This document shows positions 55,942-64,000 of a DNA stretch of 64,000 nt, piece by piece. How positions within the stretch are numbered: the first letter of the stretch is position 1; each line of letters begins with the position of its first letter. Source of the stretch: Thermogemmata fonticola (lineage in GTDB: Bacteria; Planctomycetota; Planctomycetia; Gemmatales; Gemmataceae); the NCBI RefSeq assembly GCF_013694095.1, contig NZ_JACEFB010000005.1, forward strand, positions 1 to 64,000, in the 5' to 3' direction. The position numbers and the translations under genes were made by a program. A model generated the notes under the pieces. That model had not been told where the DNA came from. It made no database searches and saw nothing but the letters and a program-made list of their open reading frames with translations.

Positions 55942-56676
55942 ATGCCGGTGATCACAAACAAACAGCAGATGCTCCAGCATGTCCAAAACGTTCTGCGCAA
56001 GAAGTTTGCCAGCGCCGTGGAGAAATGCCCGTCGGGCCGGCCTTTGCTGGAAGAGCTGATTTATGCCATTTGCCGGGAAAACACGACGCCCGCGGCAGCG
56101 TCCGCCGCTTACGAGCGGCTGGTCAAATCTTTCATCGACTGGAACGAGGTCCGCGTCAGCACAGTCTCGGAAGTGGCAGAAGCCCTGCATCCCTTGCCAG
56201 CGGCGGGAGTCCGAGCACGGCGGATCATCGGCCTGTTGCAGAAAGTCTTTGAGGAACGCTACAGCTTCTCCCTGGAAGACCTGGAGAAAAAGGGGCTGAA
56301 ACAGGCCGCCAAGCAACTCTCCCGTTACAAGAATGACGTGACGGACTATACCGTGGCCTGGGCGATTCAACGCTTCCTCAACGGCCACGCCATCCCGCTG
56401 GACGATGCCACGCTGCGCGTTCTTCAGCGGCTGGGCATCCTCGAAGAGGAGATCGACCCCGAACAAATGGAATCGCTCCGCGGCACCGTCGAACACGTGG
56501 TGACCAAGGCGCGCGGGCCGGAGTTCACCGACCTGATCAGCCTGCTGGCCCACGAGTGGTGCGTAGAAAATCATCCGCAATGCAGCCACTGCCCCCTCCG
56601 CGGCGATTGCCCCACAGGCGTGCAAAACACCACGGGGCGAAAGCCGGATTCCCGCGCGCGCAAAAGCCGGAGTTAG
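55942..56676 (+). CDS. Endonuclease III-like protein with the catalytic Lys replaced
   Basis: 244-aa HhH-GPD superfamily protein. It keeps the C-terminal Fe-S cysteines in Nth spacing, C-x6-C-x2-C-x5-C (CVENHPQCSHCPLRGDC), and an Asp where Nth has its catalytic Asp (AIPLDDATLRVL versus AVDTH). The hairpin LPGVGRKTA is replaced by YKNDVTDYTVA, so the lyase Lys position is Tyr. It is therefore at most a monofunctional glycosylase, or a DNA-structure-binding relative. The typical Nth gene is at 7481. It follows rbfA by 202 bp on the same strand. Confidence 0.75.
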   Translation: MPVITNKQQMLQHVQNVLRKKFASAVEKCPSGRPLLEELIYAICRENTTPAAASAAYERLVKSFIDWNEVRVSTVSEVAEALHPLPAAGVRARRIIGLLQKVFEERYSFSLEDLEKKGLKQAAKQLSRYKNDVTDYTVAWAIQRFLNGHAIPLDDATLRVLQRLGILEEEIDPEQMESLRGTVEHVVTKARGPEFTDLISLLAHEWCVENHPQCSHCPLRGDCPTGVQNTTGRKPDSRARKSRS

Positions 56677-56763
56677 GCCGCTTTCGCCTTTCCTCTGCCG
56701 CCGCTCCGGGAGATCGGCGCTCCCTGAGAACCGCCTCCTCAAGGATCGGCGTCAAACGGCCCT

Positions 56764-58218
56764 CTAAGGAATCGGCGTCCATTCCCGGCCTTCGGCCCGC
56801 AAAAGGGCCTCAGCCCCCGTCGGACCTTGCGAGCCGATGGGATACTCTTCGGGCGGCGGCGCTTCGGGGTCTTCCGCGGCGGCAATGATCGGGTCCAGGA
56901 TTTCCCACGCCCGTTCGATCTCATCCGCCCGCATGAACAGGGCCGCATCCCCTTGCAACGCATCGAGCAGCAATCGCTCGTAGGCCTCCGGAATGGTGCG
57001 ATCGGCATAGGCTTGGCGATAGTCGAAGGCCAAGTCCCGCGGTTGCAATCGCACCCCTTCCACATCCGGCACTTTGGTTTGAAAATTGAGGCGAATCCCC
57101 TCGTTCGGTTGAATCACCAGGGTAATCCGATTGCACTGGAGTTTTTCCCCCGGCGGCAGCGAAAACATCAGGTGCGAGGGGCAACGGAATTGAATGACCA
57201 CTTCGCTGTAACGGCTCTTGAGGCCTTTGCCGGAGCGCAGATAAAAGGGCACCCCGCGCCAGCGCCGGTTCTCGATCTCCAACCGGAGCGCGGCGTAGGT
57301 GGGCGTTCGGCTGTCAGGACGGACACCGTGTTCACAGCGATACCCCCGGTACTGGCCCAAAGCGACGGCTTGGGAAAGCCTCGCCTCGCTCCAGGGAGCA
57401 ATCGCTTCGAGGACCTTCATCTTCTCGTTGCGCAAGTTCTCGGCGGTAAAGCGGGTCGGATCTTCAATGGCGACCATCGTCAGGATTTGCAGCATGTGAT
57501 TTTGCATCATGTCCCGGAGAACACCGGCTTTGTCGTAATAGGCGCCCCGGCGGCCTACCGTCCCCCGTTCCGCCACGGTGATCTGCACGTGATCAATGTA
57601 CTGGTAATTCCACAGCGGCTCAAAGAGGGTGTTGGCAAAGCGAAAGACGAGGATGTTTTGCACCGTGTCCTTGCCGAGATAATGGTCGATGCGGTAGATC
57701 TGCTCTTCCCGCCAGTAGCGATGCAAGGCGGCATTGAGGGCCGCGGCACTGGCACGATCCTGGCCGAAGGGTTTCTCGATCACCAGTCGCCGGAAACCGC
57801 CGTTTTCGTGATGGAAGCCCGCCTCCCCCAAGCGGAGGCTCAGCGGGGCGTACAATTCGGGCGCCACCGCTAGATAATACAAGCGCTGGCCGCCGGAGTC
57901 CTCCTGTTGGCTCAACCATTGGGCCAGAGCCTGAATTCCCGCCGCTTGGGTCACGTCGGCCGCCAGATAGTGCAGGCGTTGCGCAAAACTGGTCCAACGC
58001 AGAGGGTCAAAGGCTTCGCCGCCGTTTTCATCGCGCAGGCGATCCGCCAGATATTCCCGGAAGCTGTCGTCCGTGTAGGCTGTACGTGAGACCCCCAACA
58101 CGCGCAACTGTTCCGGCAAGCGCCCGCGGAGATCGAGCTGATACAGTGCCGGAATCAGTTTGCGTGCCGTGAGGTCTCCCGAGGCGCCAAAAATGACCAG
58201 GGTCAAGGGTGTTGCCAT
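56764..58218 (-). CDS. zwf: Glucose-6-phosphate 1-dehydrogenase
   Basis: 484-aa enzyme of the oxidative pentose phosphate (or Entner-Doudoroff) pathway that makes 6-phosphogluconolactone and NADPH. The NADP motif [16 protein letters not shown] opens the protein. [10 protein letters not shown], the active-site RIDHYLGKD, and [18 protein letters not shown] are all conserved. The ATG at 58218 is preceded by GGGAGAA at nine bases; a longer start at 58257 adds 13 residues. It diverges from purK. Confidence 0.97.
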   Translation of the reverse strand: MATPLTLVIFGASGDLTARKLIPALYQLDLRGRLPEQLRVLGVSRTAYTDDSFREYLADRLRDENGGEAFDPLRWTSFAQRLHYLAADVTQAAGIQALAQWLSQQEDSGGQRLYYLAVAPELYAPLSLRLGEAGFHHENGGFRRLVIEKPFGQDRASAAALNAALHRYWREEQIYRIDHYLGKDTVQNILVFRFANTLFEPLWNYQYIDHVQITVAERGTVGRRGAYYDKAGVLRDMMQNHMLQILTMVAIEDPTRFTAENLRNEKMKVLEAIAPWSEARLSQAVALGQYRGYRCEHGVRPDSRTPTYAALRLEIENRRWRGVPFYLRSGKGLKSRYSEVVIQFRCPSHLMFSLPPGEKLQCNRITLVIQPNEGIRLNFQTKVPDVEGVRLQPRDLAFDYRQAYADRTIPEAYERLLLDALQGDAALFMRADEIERAWEILDPIIAAAEDPEAPPPEEYPIGSQGPTGAEALLRAEGREWTPIP

Positions 58219-58345
58219 TTCGCGTTTTTCTCCCACATTGTTCCGTGACACTCCCATGTTATGAAAGCCATGAGGAGCTGACCGGCGGGGTCAGCCGGCC
58301 TTGGGAGCATTCCGAAGGTACCACTGAACCGACTGATCTGTAACC

Positions 58346-59479
58346 ATGCGTATCGGCATCCTGGGCGGCGGACAATTGGGGCGCATGCTGGCATTGGCCG
58401 CGTATCCTTTGGGATTTCGCTGTTGCGTCCTCGATCCGGCTGCCGATCCCTGTGCCGCTCAAGTCTGTCCTCACATCCGCGGTGAATACGACGACTACCA
58501 GAAACTCTACGAACTGGCCCAATGGGCTGACGTGATCACTTACGAATTCGAGAATGTCCCGGTCGCCACGGCGGAATGGCTCTCCGAGCGTAAACCGGTT
58601 TATCCTCCGCCACGCGCCTTAGCCGTGGGACAGGAACGCCTTGCCGAGAAGGAGTTTTTCACCCGCTTGGGGATTCCCACACCCCAGTATTGTGCTGTGG
58701 AAACGGAGGCGGATTTCTACGCCGCCCTGCGTCAAGTGGGCCTTCCCGCGGTCCTGAAAACCCGCATGTACGGCTACGATGGCAAAGGGCAAGTCGTGTT
58801 GCAAAGTGCCGAAGATTGCCCGCGTGCCTGGCTCCGCCTCGGCGGCCGGCCTCTCCTCCTTGAAGAGTACATCCCCTTCGAGCGTGAGCTGTCCCTCCTC
58901 GCCGTCCGCAGCCGGGAGGGCCAAATCCAGTGCTGGCCCCTGGTGGAAAATCAACACCTCGACGGCATCTTGCACCGCTCCCTGGCCCCGGCGGGCGGGT
59001 CCGAGGAATTGTTCGAACGGGCCGCAGATTATGCCTGCCGTATCCTCGAAGAACTTGATTACGTCGGCGTGCTCGCCATCGAATGGTTCCAGGATGGACC
59101 GCGCCTGCTGGCGAATGAGATGGCCCCGCGCGTGCACAACTCCGGCCACTGGACCATCGAAGGCGCTCGAACCAGCCAATTCGAAAACCACATTCGCGCC
59201 ATCACCGGCTTGCCCCTCGGTCCCTGCGGCATGTTGACAAACCACGCTGTAATGTACAATTTTATCGGATCAGTTCCGGCCTTGGACGCAATCCTCCAAA
59301 CGCCGGAAGCGTCCGTCCACGTCTACGGCAAAAGCGCCCGCCCAGGCCGAAAGGTCGGACACGTCACTTTGATCACCCTTGATCCTGAAGAATTGGCCGA
59401 GAAACTGCCGCAGTGGGATCAGCTCTTTGCCCGCCGCCCTTATCGGGAAAACCCGGAGGGCGGGCCTTCAGAGAGCTAA
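58346..59479 (+). CDS. purK: N5-carboxyaminoimidazole ribonucleotide synthase
   Basis: 377-aa ATP-grasp enzyme of purine synthesis that carboxylates aminoimidazole ribonucleotide with ATP and bicarbonate. Visible: IGILGGGQLGRMLALAAYPLG at the N terminus, VITYEFENVP, the glycine-rich loop MYGYDGKGQ, EEYIPFERELSLLAVR and EMAPRVHNSGHWTIEGARTSQFENH. Normal length. purE is not next to it. It converges on the ABC permease gene. Confidence 0.96.
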   Translation: MRIGILGGGQLGRMLALAAYPLGFRCCVLDPAADPCAAQVCPHIRGEYDDYQKLYELAQWADVITYEFENVPVATAEWLSERKPVYPPPRALAVGQERLAEKEFFTRLGIPTPQYCAVETEADFYAALRQVGLPAVLKTRMYGYDGKGQVVLQSAEDCPRAWLRLGGRPLLLEEYIPFERELSLLAVRSREGQIQCWPLVENQHLDGILHRSLAPAGGSEELFERAADYACRILEELDYVGVLAIEWFQDGPRLLANEMAPRVHNSGHWTIEGARTSQFENHIRAITGLPLGPCGMLTNHAVMYNFIGSVPALDAILQTPEASVHVYGKSARPGRKVGHVTLITLDPEELAEKLPQWDQLFARRPYRENPEGGPSES

Positions 59480-59560
59480 AAGCCGTCATCACAATCTCAG
59501 CGTCGCGGAATGTCCCGGAGTGGAAGGCGGAGGCTTTTGGGACCGCAGCTCGCCCATGTT

Positions 59561-60757
59561 CTAACCGGCACGTTTTTCGAGGACATGCAGCCGCCCGACC
59601 GCTAATGCGAGCAGGAGGAGGGCAAACGCCAACACAGCGAGGATGCACGGGAGCACCGCCAGGAAGGAGGCCCCCTGCCAGGTGACCGCCGAGAACCCCT
59701 GCATCGCCCATGCTGTCGGCAGAGCCAGCGCCAGCTCGCGTACCCATTCCGGCAAAAGGAAGGCTGGCAGCCATAGTCCGCCGAGCATCGAAACACCGAG
59801 GATCACCACAATGCTGATGTTGCGGGCGTGCGCTTCGGCGTTTCCCCAGGCCGCGACCAGTAATCCGACCGCGGCGGCCAGAAGGCACACCGCCAGACTC
59901 AAGAGTACAAATCCTCCCAATGAACCTTCAATCGCCACTCCGAAGGCGAGCCAGCCGAACGTGAAGGTGGCGAGCACCTGCAAGCAGCCCACCCCCGCCG
60001 TGGTCAGCGCTTTGGCCGCCAGCAGCGTCCTGAGCGGAGCAGCCATCGCCCGCATCCGCCGCCAAGTCTCGCTTCTCCGTTCCCGCAAAAAGAGCAGGCC
60101 GCTCTCCATACCCCAAAACAGCAAATACTGGAGAGTCATCCCGCAGAAACTATGCGTGTAGGTGTTGAAACGACGGCCGGGATGGCGCGAGACAGGGACG
60201 GGCACCACCTGGAAAGGCATACTCCAGGATTGCCAATCGGCGGGCAGCCAACGGCTCAGGTGGTGAGCACAGAGCTGTTTCATGACGATCTCGGCCACGA
60301 TGCCGCTGGCCCATTCCACCTCCGCATGCCGCGAGGCGTCATGGAGCAGCACGATCTGCGGCAGGAGGCCTCCCTTCGAGGCCTCCTGAAGAGTGCCGAG
60401 GCGTGCCGCAGTCTGGGCAAATCCTTCGGGAATGACGATCGCCACGGGAACTCGCTGGTGCCGCAGGGCCGACTCCGCTGCCGCGCGATCCACTGGCTGC
60501 GCCTGCAAGCGGGGGGAAGCCAGCAACTCGCGCACCAGGGCCTCTGTAAACGGCCCCGAGTCTTCGACAACCAGACACACCGGCAGGCGGGGTCCAGATG
60601 CCGAGCCAGATGCAGGACGCTCAAATATATAGCCAAAAGCTGATGCTAAAATTATCGGAACCAAAAAACTGAAGAGAAATGCTCGCCGATCTGACCAAAA
60701 TAGCAGCCAGTCTTTAACCATCAAGGCGAACAGGATTTGCCAATTGCCGATCCTCAT
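59561..60757 (-). CDS. ABC-2 type transporter permease
   Basis: 398-aa membrane subunit of an ABC exporter. One N-terminal membrane segment (AFLFSFLVPIILASAFGYIF) is followed by a large extracytoplasmic domain of about 200 residues, then five to six membrane segments in the C-terminal half with the ABC-2 pattern (GWLAFGVAIEGSLGGFVLLSL, VGLLVAAWGN, LGGLWLPAFLLPEWV). It overlaps the ATPase gene by 4 bp (ATGA), indicating coupling. The cargo is unknown. Confidence 0.9.
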   Translation of the reverse strand: MRIGNWQILFALMVKDWLLFWSDRRAFLFSFLVPIILASAFGYIFERPASGSASGPRLPVCLVVEDSGPFTEALVRELLASPRLQAQPVDRAAAESALRHQRVPVAIVIPEGFAQTAARLGTLQEASKGGLLPQIVLLHDASRHAEVEWASGIVAEIVMKQLCAHHLSRWLPADWQSWSMPFQVVPVPVSRHPGRRFNTYTHSFCGMTLQYLLFWGMESGLLFLRERRSETWRRMRAMAAPLRTLLAAKALTTAGVGCLQVLATFTFGWLAFGVAIEGSLGGFVLLSLAVCLLAAAVGLLVAAWGNAEAHARNISIVVILGVSMLGGLWLPAFLLPEWVRELALALPTAWAMQGFSAVTWQGASFLAVLPCILAVLAFALLLLALAVGRLHVLEKRAG

Positions 60758-61692
60758 GCTAGCCTCGCGGCCGAGCTGGCCACTGTGCGGTAACTTTCAA
60801 AGGCCACCCCTTCCCGGAGCAGTTCGGCCAGAGCGTAGCCCAACGATTCTGCCGTTTCGGCACGCAAGCGGAGCCGGCGGCCGATCAATTCCAACTCGAC
60901 GCCATGGGGCAGGCGTTGGCGGACCAGACGCAGGAGGAAGCGGGGCGGAGGGTGCCGAAGTTGTCCGTACAGCAGTAGCGGTGGGGAAATCGAAGGCTGG
61001 CGGGACGGATCCCTGGCCGATTCCCCCAGGCGCCCCTTGTGAAGCTGAGCCACACGATCCGCGACGGCGGCCACTTCGTCCCCCTGATGGGTCGCCAGGA
61101 CCACGGCGCATCCCTCATCTCGCAAGCGGCTGATGTCGGCTAGCAGGCGTTCCCGGCTTTCCGCATCCAGACCCGACGTTGGCTCATCCAGTAAGAGGAC
61201 GGAAGGGTTGTGTACCAAAGCCGCTGCGATGTTGACCCGCTGCTTCCAGCCGCCGGAGAGCGTCCCCACGCGTTGGCGGCGCCGACTCCCCAAACCCAAT
61301 TGGCCCATCACACGTTGCAGATTCTGGTGCAAGCGGTTGCCACCCAATCCCTGCAAGCGCCCAAAAAAACGCAGGTTTTCCTCAACGGTCAGCTCGTCGT
61401 ACAACCCGCACTGCTGCGGCGACCAGCCTACCTGGCGGGCATAGGCAACCGGGTCCGCCTTCCGCTCCAGACCGCGGACTAGCACCCGCCCGGCGTCCGC
61501 TTCACGCACTCCCGCAGCAACACTCAATAATGTGCTCTTGCCCGAACCGTTCGGACCTGTCAACGCCACAAGTTCCCCGCTGTGAACCGCTAAACTGACT
61601 CCATCCACCACCCGGCAGGAGCCGTAACGTATGCTGACCTCCTCCCACACCAGCACCGCGCCATCCGGCCCCCGCATATCCGGCCCCCGCAT
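60754..61692 (-). CDS. ABC transporter ATP-binding protein
   Basis: 312-aa ATPase of the ABC-2 exporter. Walker A GPNGSGKST, Q loop in WSPQQCGLYDELTVEENL, signature LSGGWKQRVN, Walker B LLLDEPTSGLD and the H-loop ATHQ are all canonical. The C-terminal 80 residues are an additional Arg/Leu-rich domain. A 15-bp duplication at the 5' end duplicates the residues MRGPD and therefore the start codon; the ATG at 61692 has GGGGGAG upstream. Together with the overlapping permease it forms a two-gene exporter. Confidence 0.93.
   Translation of the reverse strand: MRGPDMRGPDGAVLVWEEVSIRYGSCRVVDGVSLAVHSGELVALTGPNGSGKSTLLSVAAGVREADAGRVLVRGLERKADPVAYARQVGWSPQQCGLYDELTVEENLRFFGRLQGLGGNRLHQNLQRVMGQLGLGSRRRQRVGTLSGGWKQRVNIAAALVHNPSVLLLDEPTSGLDAESRERLLADISRLRDEGCAVVLATHQGDEVAAVADRVAQLHKGRLGESARDPSRQPSISPPLLLYGQLRHPPPRFLLRLVRQRLPHGVELELIGRRLRLRAETAESLGYALAELLREGVAFESYRTVASSAARLA
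61663..61692. repeat. Perfect 15-bp tandem duplication at the ABC ATPase start
   Basis: ATCCGGCCCCCGCAT twice (plus strand). On the coding strand each unit supplies an ATG, so the gene has two equivalent start codons 15 bp apart. Confidence 0.95.
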
Positions 61693-61789
61693 GGCAGCCA
61701 CTCCCCCGGCCCACATTAGTCCTTATCTGGAGGTAGCGTCTATAACCACAACCTCCCCCGTTGGGAAGTCCAATCCCACGCCGAGCAGC

Positions 61790-61815
61790 CAGGTACACCG
61801 TGCAGGTACACCGTG
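61790..61815. repeat. Perfect 13-bp tandem duplication
   Basis: CAGGTACACCGTG twice, head to tail, in the 325-bp gap between the divergent ABC ATPase and GTPase genes, which has no gene of its own. Confidence 0.95.
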
Positions 61816-62017
61816 AATCGGAGAGAGAATAGCCCGGAGAGAATCCCTTGCATCCCCATCCAATAAAATGGAGGGTAACTGAGCGGGATTCGCAGGAAGA
61901 AGAGAGCGGAGACGAGGCGGAAAGTGGCGAATCCCCGCGGGGGCGAAGGCAAACGGACTGCCTGTTCAAGACCTGGGAGTGGCCCGCTTCCAGCGCGGCG
62001 TGCGCCGGAGATCACGC

Positions 62018-63280
62018 ATGAGCCAATGGTGGAAGTCCTGGAGCCGCGGGATCGCAGCCGTTGCTAAAGCGCGCGAAGTGGTCCGGCAAATCTTGCAGGG
62101 GGAAGGCACGCGCCCGGCGGAATGGGAAGCTCGGCTCTCCACCTGGCGGGATCGGCTTCCGGTGCCCGTCTTCTGGCTCGTGGGGAAAACGCAGTCCGGC
62201 AAGACGTCAATCATTCGTTACCTGACAGGTGCGAGCGATGCGATCATCGGAGCAGGCTTTCGCCCCACGACTCGCTCCACCCACCGTTATGATTTCCCAA
62301 CCGTTGAGGCCCCCCTCCTGGCATTTCTGGATACGCGCGGCCTGGATGAACCGGGATACGATCCCCGCCCAGACATCGCAGCCTGCTCGGCCCAAGCCCA
62401 CTGCGTGATTGCGACAGTCAAAGTCACGGACCCCGCGCAAGCCACCCTCCGTGGCCTGCTGGAATCTCTCCGCAGGGAAAGGCCGGACCGTCCCATTGTG
62501 CTTTGCTTGACCTGCCTGCATGAAGCGGACATCACCACGCCGTTGCCGCAACCCTATCCGTTTCGCCCGGTGGCAGCCTCGGAGCAGTGGGAGTGGCCCG
62601 CCGAAGTCCCCGGCCCCCTGCGCCTCCAGCTCGATAGACAGATTCAGCAATTCACCGGGTTGTACGATCTTTTCGTACCCCTGGACTTGACCCGGCCGGA
62701 AGACGGCTACCCCGTGCCCGACTACGGCGGGGAAGCTCTCAAAAAGGCATTGGCCCACGTGTTGCCGCACACCTACCGCCAGACGCTGCTGCAACTCGAA
62801 TCGCTCCTGGCCGAGTTGAAAGATTTACATCTCCAGCAGGCATTGCCCGTGGTCATCGGTTACAGCATGCTGGCGGGAACGATCGGCACCCTGCCTATTC
62901 CGCTGGCAGACTTGCCGCTGCTGCTCGGCTTGCACGTGCGCATGGCCCGGCATCTCGCGGGAATCTACGGCCAATCGCTGCGCTTCGACAATTATCGCGA
63001 GTTGGCGGCTATCCTGGGAGTAAGCCTCGTCACCCGGCAACTGACCCGGCAACTGGCGAAGCTGATCCCGGTGGTCGGTTCAGCCGTAGGGGGGGCAGTG
63101 GCCTTCGCTTCGACTTATGCCTTAGGCCGGGCGCTTTGCTACTATTTCGAGACAGTCGCCGCCGGTCACGTCCCAGATGCCGCAATCCTCCGGCGAGTGT
63201 ACCAAGAGCAGTTTGCCGCGGCGGAAGCCGCTTTCCACCGCAGCGCCCCGACCAGTCGGGAGTCTGAACCCCAGCGATGA
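62018..63280 (+). CDS. GTPase with a DUF697-type membrane domain
   Basis: 420-aa protein with a P-loop GTPase domain (about 45-230: GKTQSGKTS, LDTRGLDEPG as G3) and a C-terminal DUF697-like hydrophobic domain (VIGYSMLAGTIGTLPIPLADLPLL, then VTRQLTRQLAKLIPVVGSAVGGAVAF). The usual NKxD at G4 is replaced by LTCLHEAD, so guanine specificity is doubtful. Such proteins are usually tethered to the inner membrane and have no established role. The ATG at 62018 has CCGGAG seven bases upstream. It diverges from the ABC exporter. Confidence 0.82.
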   Translation: MSQWWKSWSRGIAAVAKAREVVRQILQGEGTRPAEWEARLSTWRDRLPVPVFWLVGKTQSGKTSIIRYLTGASDAIIGAGFRPTTRSTHRYDFPTVEAPLLAFLDTRGLDEPGYDPRPDIAACSAQAHCVIATVKVTDPAQATLRGLLESLRRERPDRPIVLCLTCLHEADITTPLPQPYPFRPVAASEQWEWPAEVPGPLRLQLDRQIQQFTGLYDLFVPLDLTRPEDGYPVPDYGGEALKKALAHVLPHTYRQTLLQLESLLAELKDLHLQQALPVVIGYSMLAGTIGTLPIPLADLPLLLGLHVRMARHLAGIYGQSLRFDNYRELAAILGVSLVTRQLTRQLAKLIPVVGSAVGGAVAFASTYALGRALCYYFETVAAGHVPDAAILRRVYQEQFAAAEAAFHRSAPTSRESEPQR

Positions 63281-63464
63281 ATTCCCGCGAAAGTCAATCG
63301 AGAGATCAATCCCCCCAAATGAACCGTCGCCAAGACGGCAACTGCGGCCAGGTATCAGTGCCGCTCGCCGCAGGAACGAACAGAAGATAGGGGGGAGGCG
63401 AGAGCGAGAGATAGGAAGCGATCGCGCCAAGGGGGGAAGAAGACCCTTCGCACCAGAGAATGTT

Positions 63465-64000
63465 TCAGGCGGCGGGATCGGACTGCTGGGGGTAGGGGAC
63501 GTCCGCCAGGCAGCGGAGCAACTCGGCGTGAATGCGGCCGTTGGTCGCCACAATGTCCGGCCGAAAAGGGTCAAACGCCTGGCCCGTCACAGTCGTAACT
63601 ATTCCTCCCGCCTCCTGGACCAGGACGGCCCCGGCCAGAACATCCCAGGCGTAATTGTCGAACGCCCAGTAGCCGTCATGCCGGCCGGCCGCGACGTAGG
63701 CCAGGTTGAGCGCCGTCGAGCCAGTACGGCGCAGAGTCTGAGCATGGGCGGAAAGGTACTGCCAGGCCGCGAGGTTCCGCAACTGCCGACGATGATCCGC
63801 CGGAAAGCCTGTGGAAAGAAGACTGTCGCGTAACAGCGGCGTGGAACTCACGTGGATGGGCCGGCCATTGAGAAAAGCTCCCCGCCCGCGCACCGCGGTG
63901 AAAACCTCCTGCAACCGCGGATCGTGAATGACACCCAGCCATGCCTGGCCGGCGAACCACAAGCCGATGGAAACGCAATAGGCCGGGACATCATGGACGT
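63465..64000 (-). CDS. Inositol monophosphatase family protein (5'-truncated by the window end)
   Basis: C-terminal 178 residues of an IMPase/CysQ-type metal-dependent phosphatase that removes phosphate from inositol-1-phosphate, histidinol phosphate or bisphosphate nucleotides. The edge reads HDVPAYCVSIGL, matching the family's H-G-x-P-x-F-A-V-S-I-x-L, and FDNYAWDVLAGAVLVQEAGG carries the second metal motif (W-D-x-x-A-G). The first metal motif (DPxDGT) lies beyond position 64000. The specific substrate cannot be told from this part. Confidence 0.88.
   Translation of the reverse strand, partial: VHDVPAYCVSIGLWFAGQAWLGVIHDPRLQEVFTAVRGRGAFLNGRPIHVSSTPLLRDSLLSTGFPADHRRQLRNLAAWQYLSAHAQTLRRTGSTALNLAYVAAGRHDGYWAFDNYAWDVLAGAVLVQEAGGIVTTVTGQAFDPFRPDIVATNGRIHAELLRCLADVPYPQQSDPAA

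Overview
The window is a high-GC chromosomal segment that most likely comes from a planctomycete of the Gemmata group (Gemmataceae). The evidence is a DUF1559 prepilin-like protein with an H-X9-DG C-terminal motif, a DUF1501 protein with a twin-arginine signal, a small TIGR03067-type secreted protein, and two giant surface proteins starting with the Gemmata-type LEDRTTPS motif. Gene order is also unusual: nusA has no rimP, nuoC stands alone, and an Ile-Ala tRNA pair has no rRNA genes. I see no phage, insertion sequence, CRISPR array or rRNA gene. The assignment rests on reading protein motifs, not on database searches.

Layout. 0-9.6 kb: housekeeping genes (der, a secreted alpha/beta hydrolase, a DedA membrane protein overlapping kbl, pepT, nth) and a two-domain FadB-like protein with eroded motifs. 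9.8-19 kb: envelope and accessory genes (lipoproteins, a metallo-beta-lactamase-fold hydrolase, a TPR-like small protein, the prepilin-like gene with its own promoter and palindrome, a kelch protein, DUF1501), plus a poorly coding stretch at 12.2-13.6 kb. 19-24.2 kb: two tandem paralogous ELWxxDGT-repeat surface proteins, each behind a matching promoter. 24.3-25 kb: tRNA-Arg, then tRNA-Ala and tRNA-Ile on the other strand.

25.3-31.3 kb: methylcitrate-cycle genes (prpB, prpC) converge on a branched-chain 2-oxoacid dehydrogenase operon (E1 alpha, E1 beta, E2). Branched-chain amino-acid breakdown yields propionyl-CoA, which the methylcitrate cycle consumes, so the grouping makes metabolic sense. 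31.9-33.7 kb: dTDP-sugar genes rfbB-rfbA. 33.9-37 kb: class III aminotransferase and aldehyde dehydrogenase. 37.3-48.9 kb: LarA-like protein, YgfZ, two Gfo/Idh/MocA oxidoreductases, nuoC, a secreted transglutaminase and a large coiled-coil protein. 49.5-56.7 kb: nusA-infB-ylxP-rbfA and an endonuclease III-like protein. 56.8-64 kb: zwf, purK, an ABC exporter pair, a DUF697-type GTPase and a truncated inositol monophosphatase.

Three themes stand out. First, several genes look like known enzymes whose catalytic or cofactor motifs are altered (FadB-like, LarA-like, Nth-like, possibly helicase-like). Second, perfect two-copy tandem duplications of 13-30 bp recur at gene ends and in intergenic DNA. 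Third, the ELWxxDGT genes were duplicated together with their promoter.
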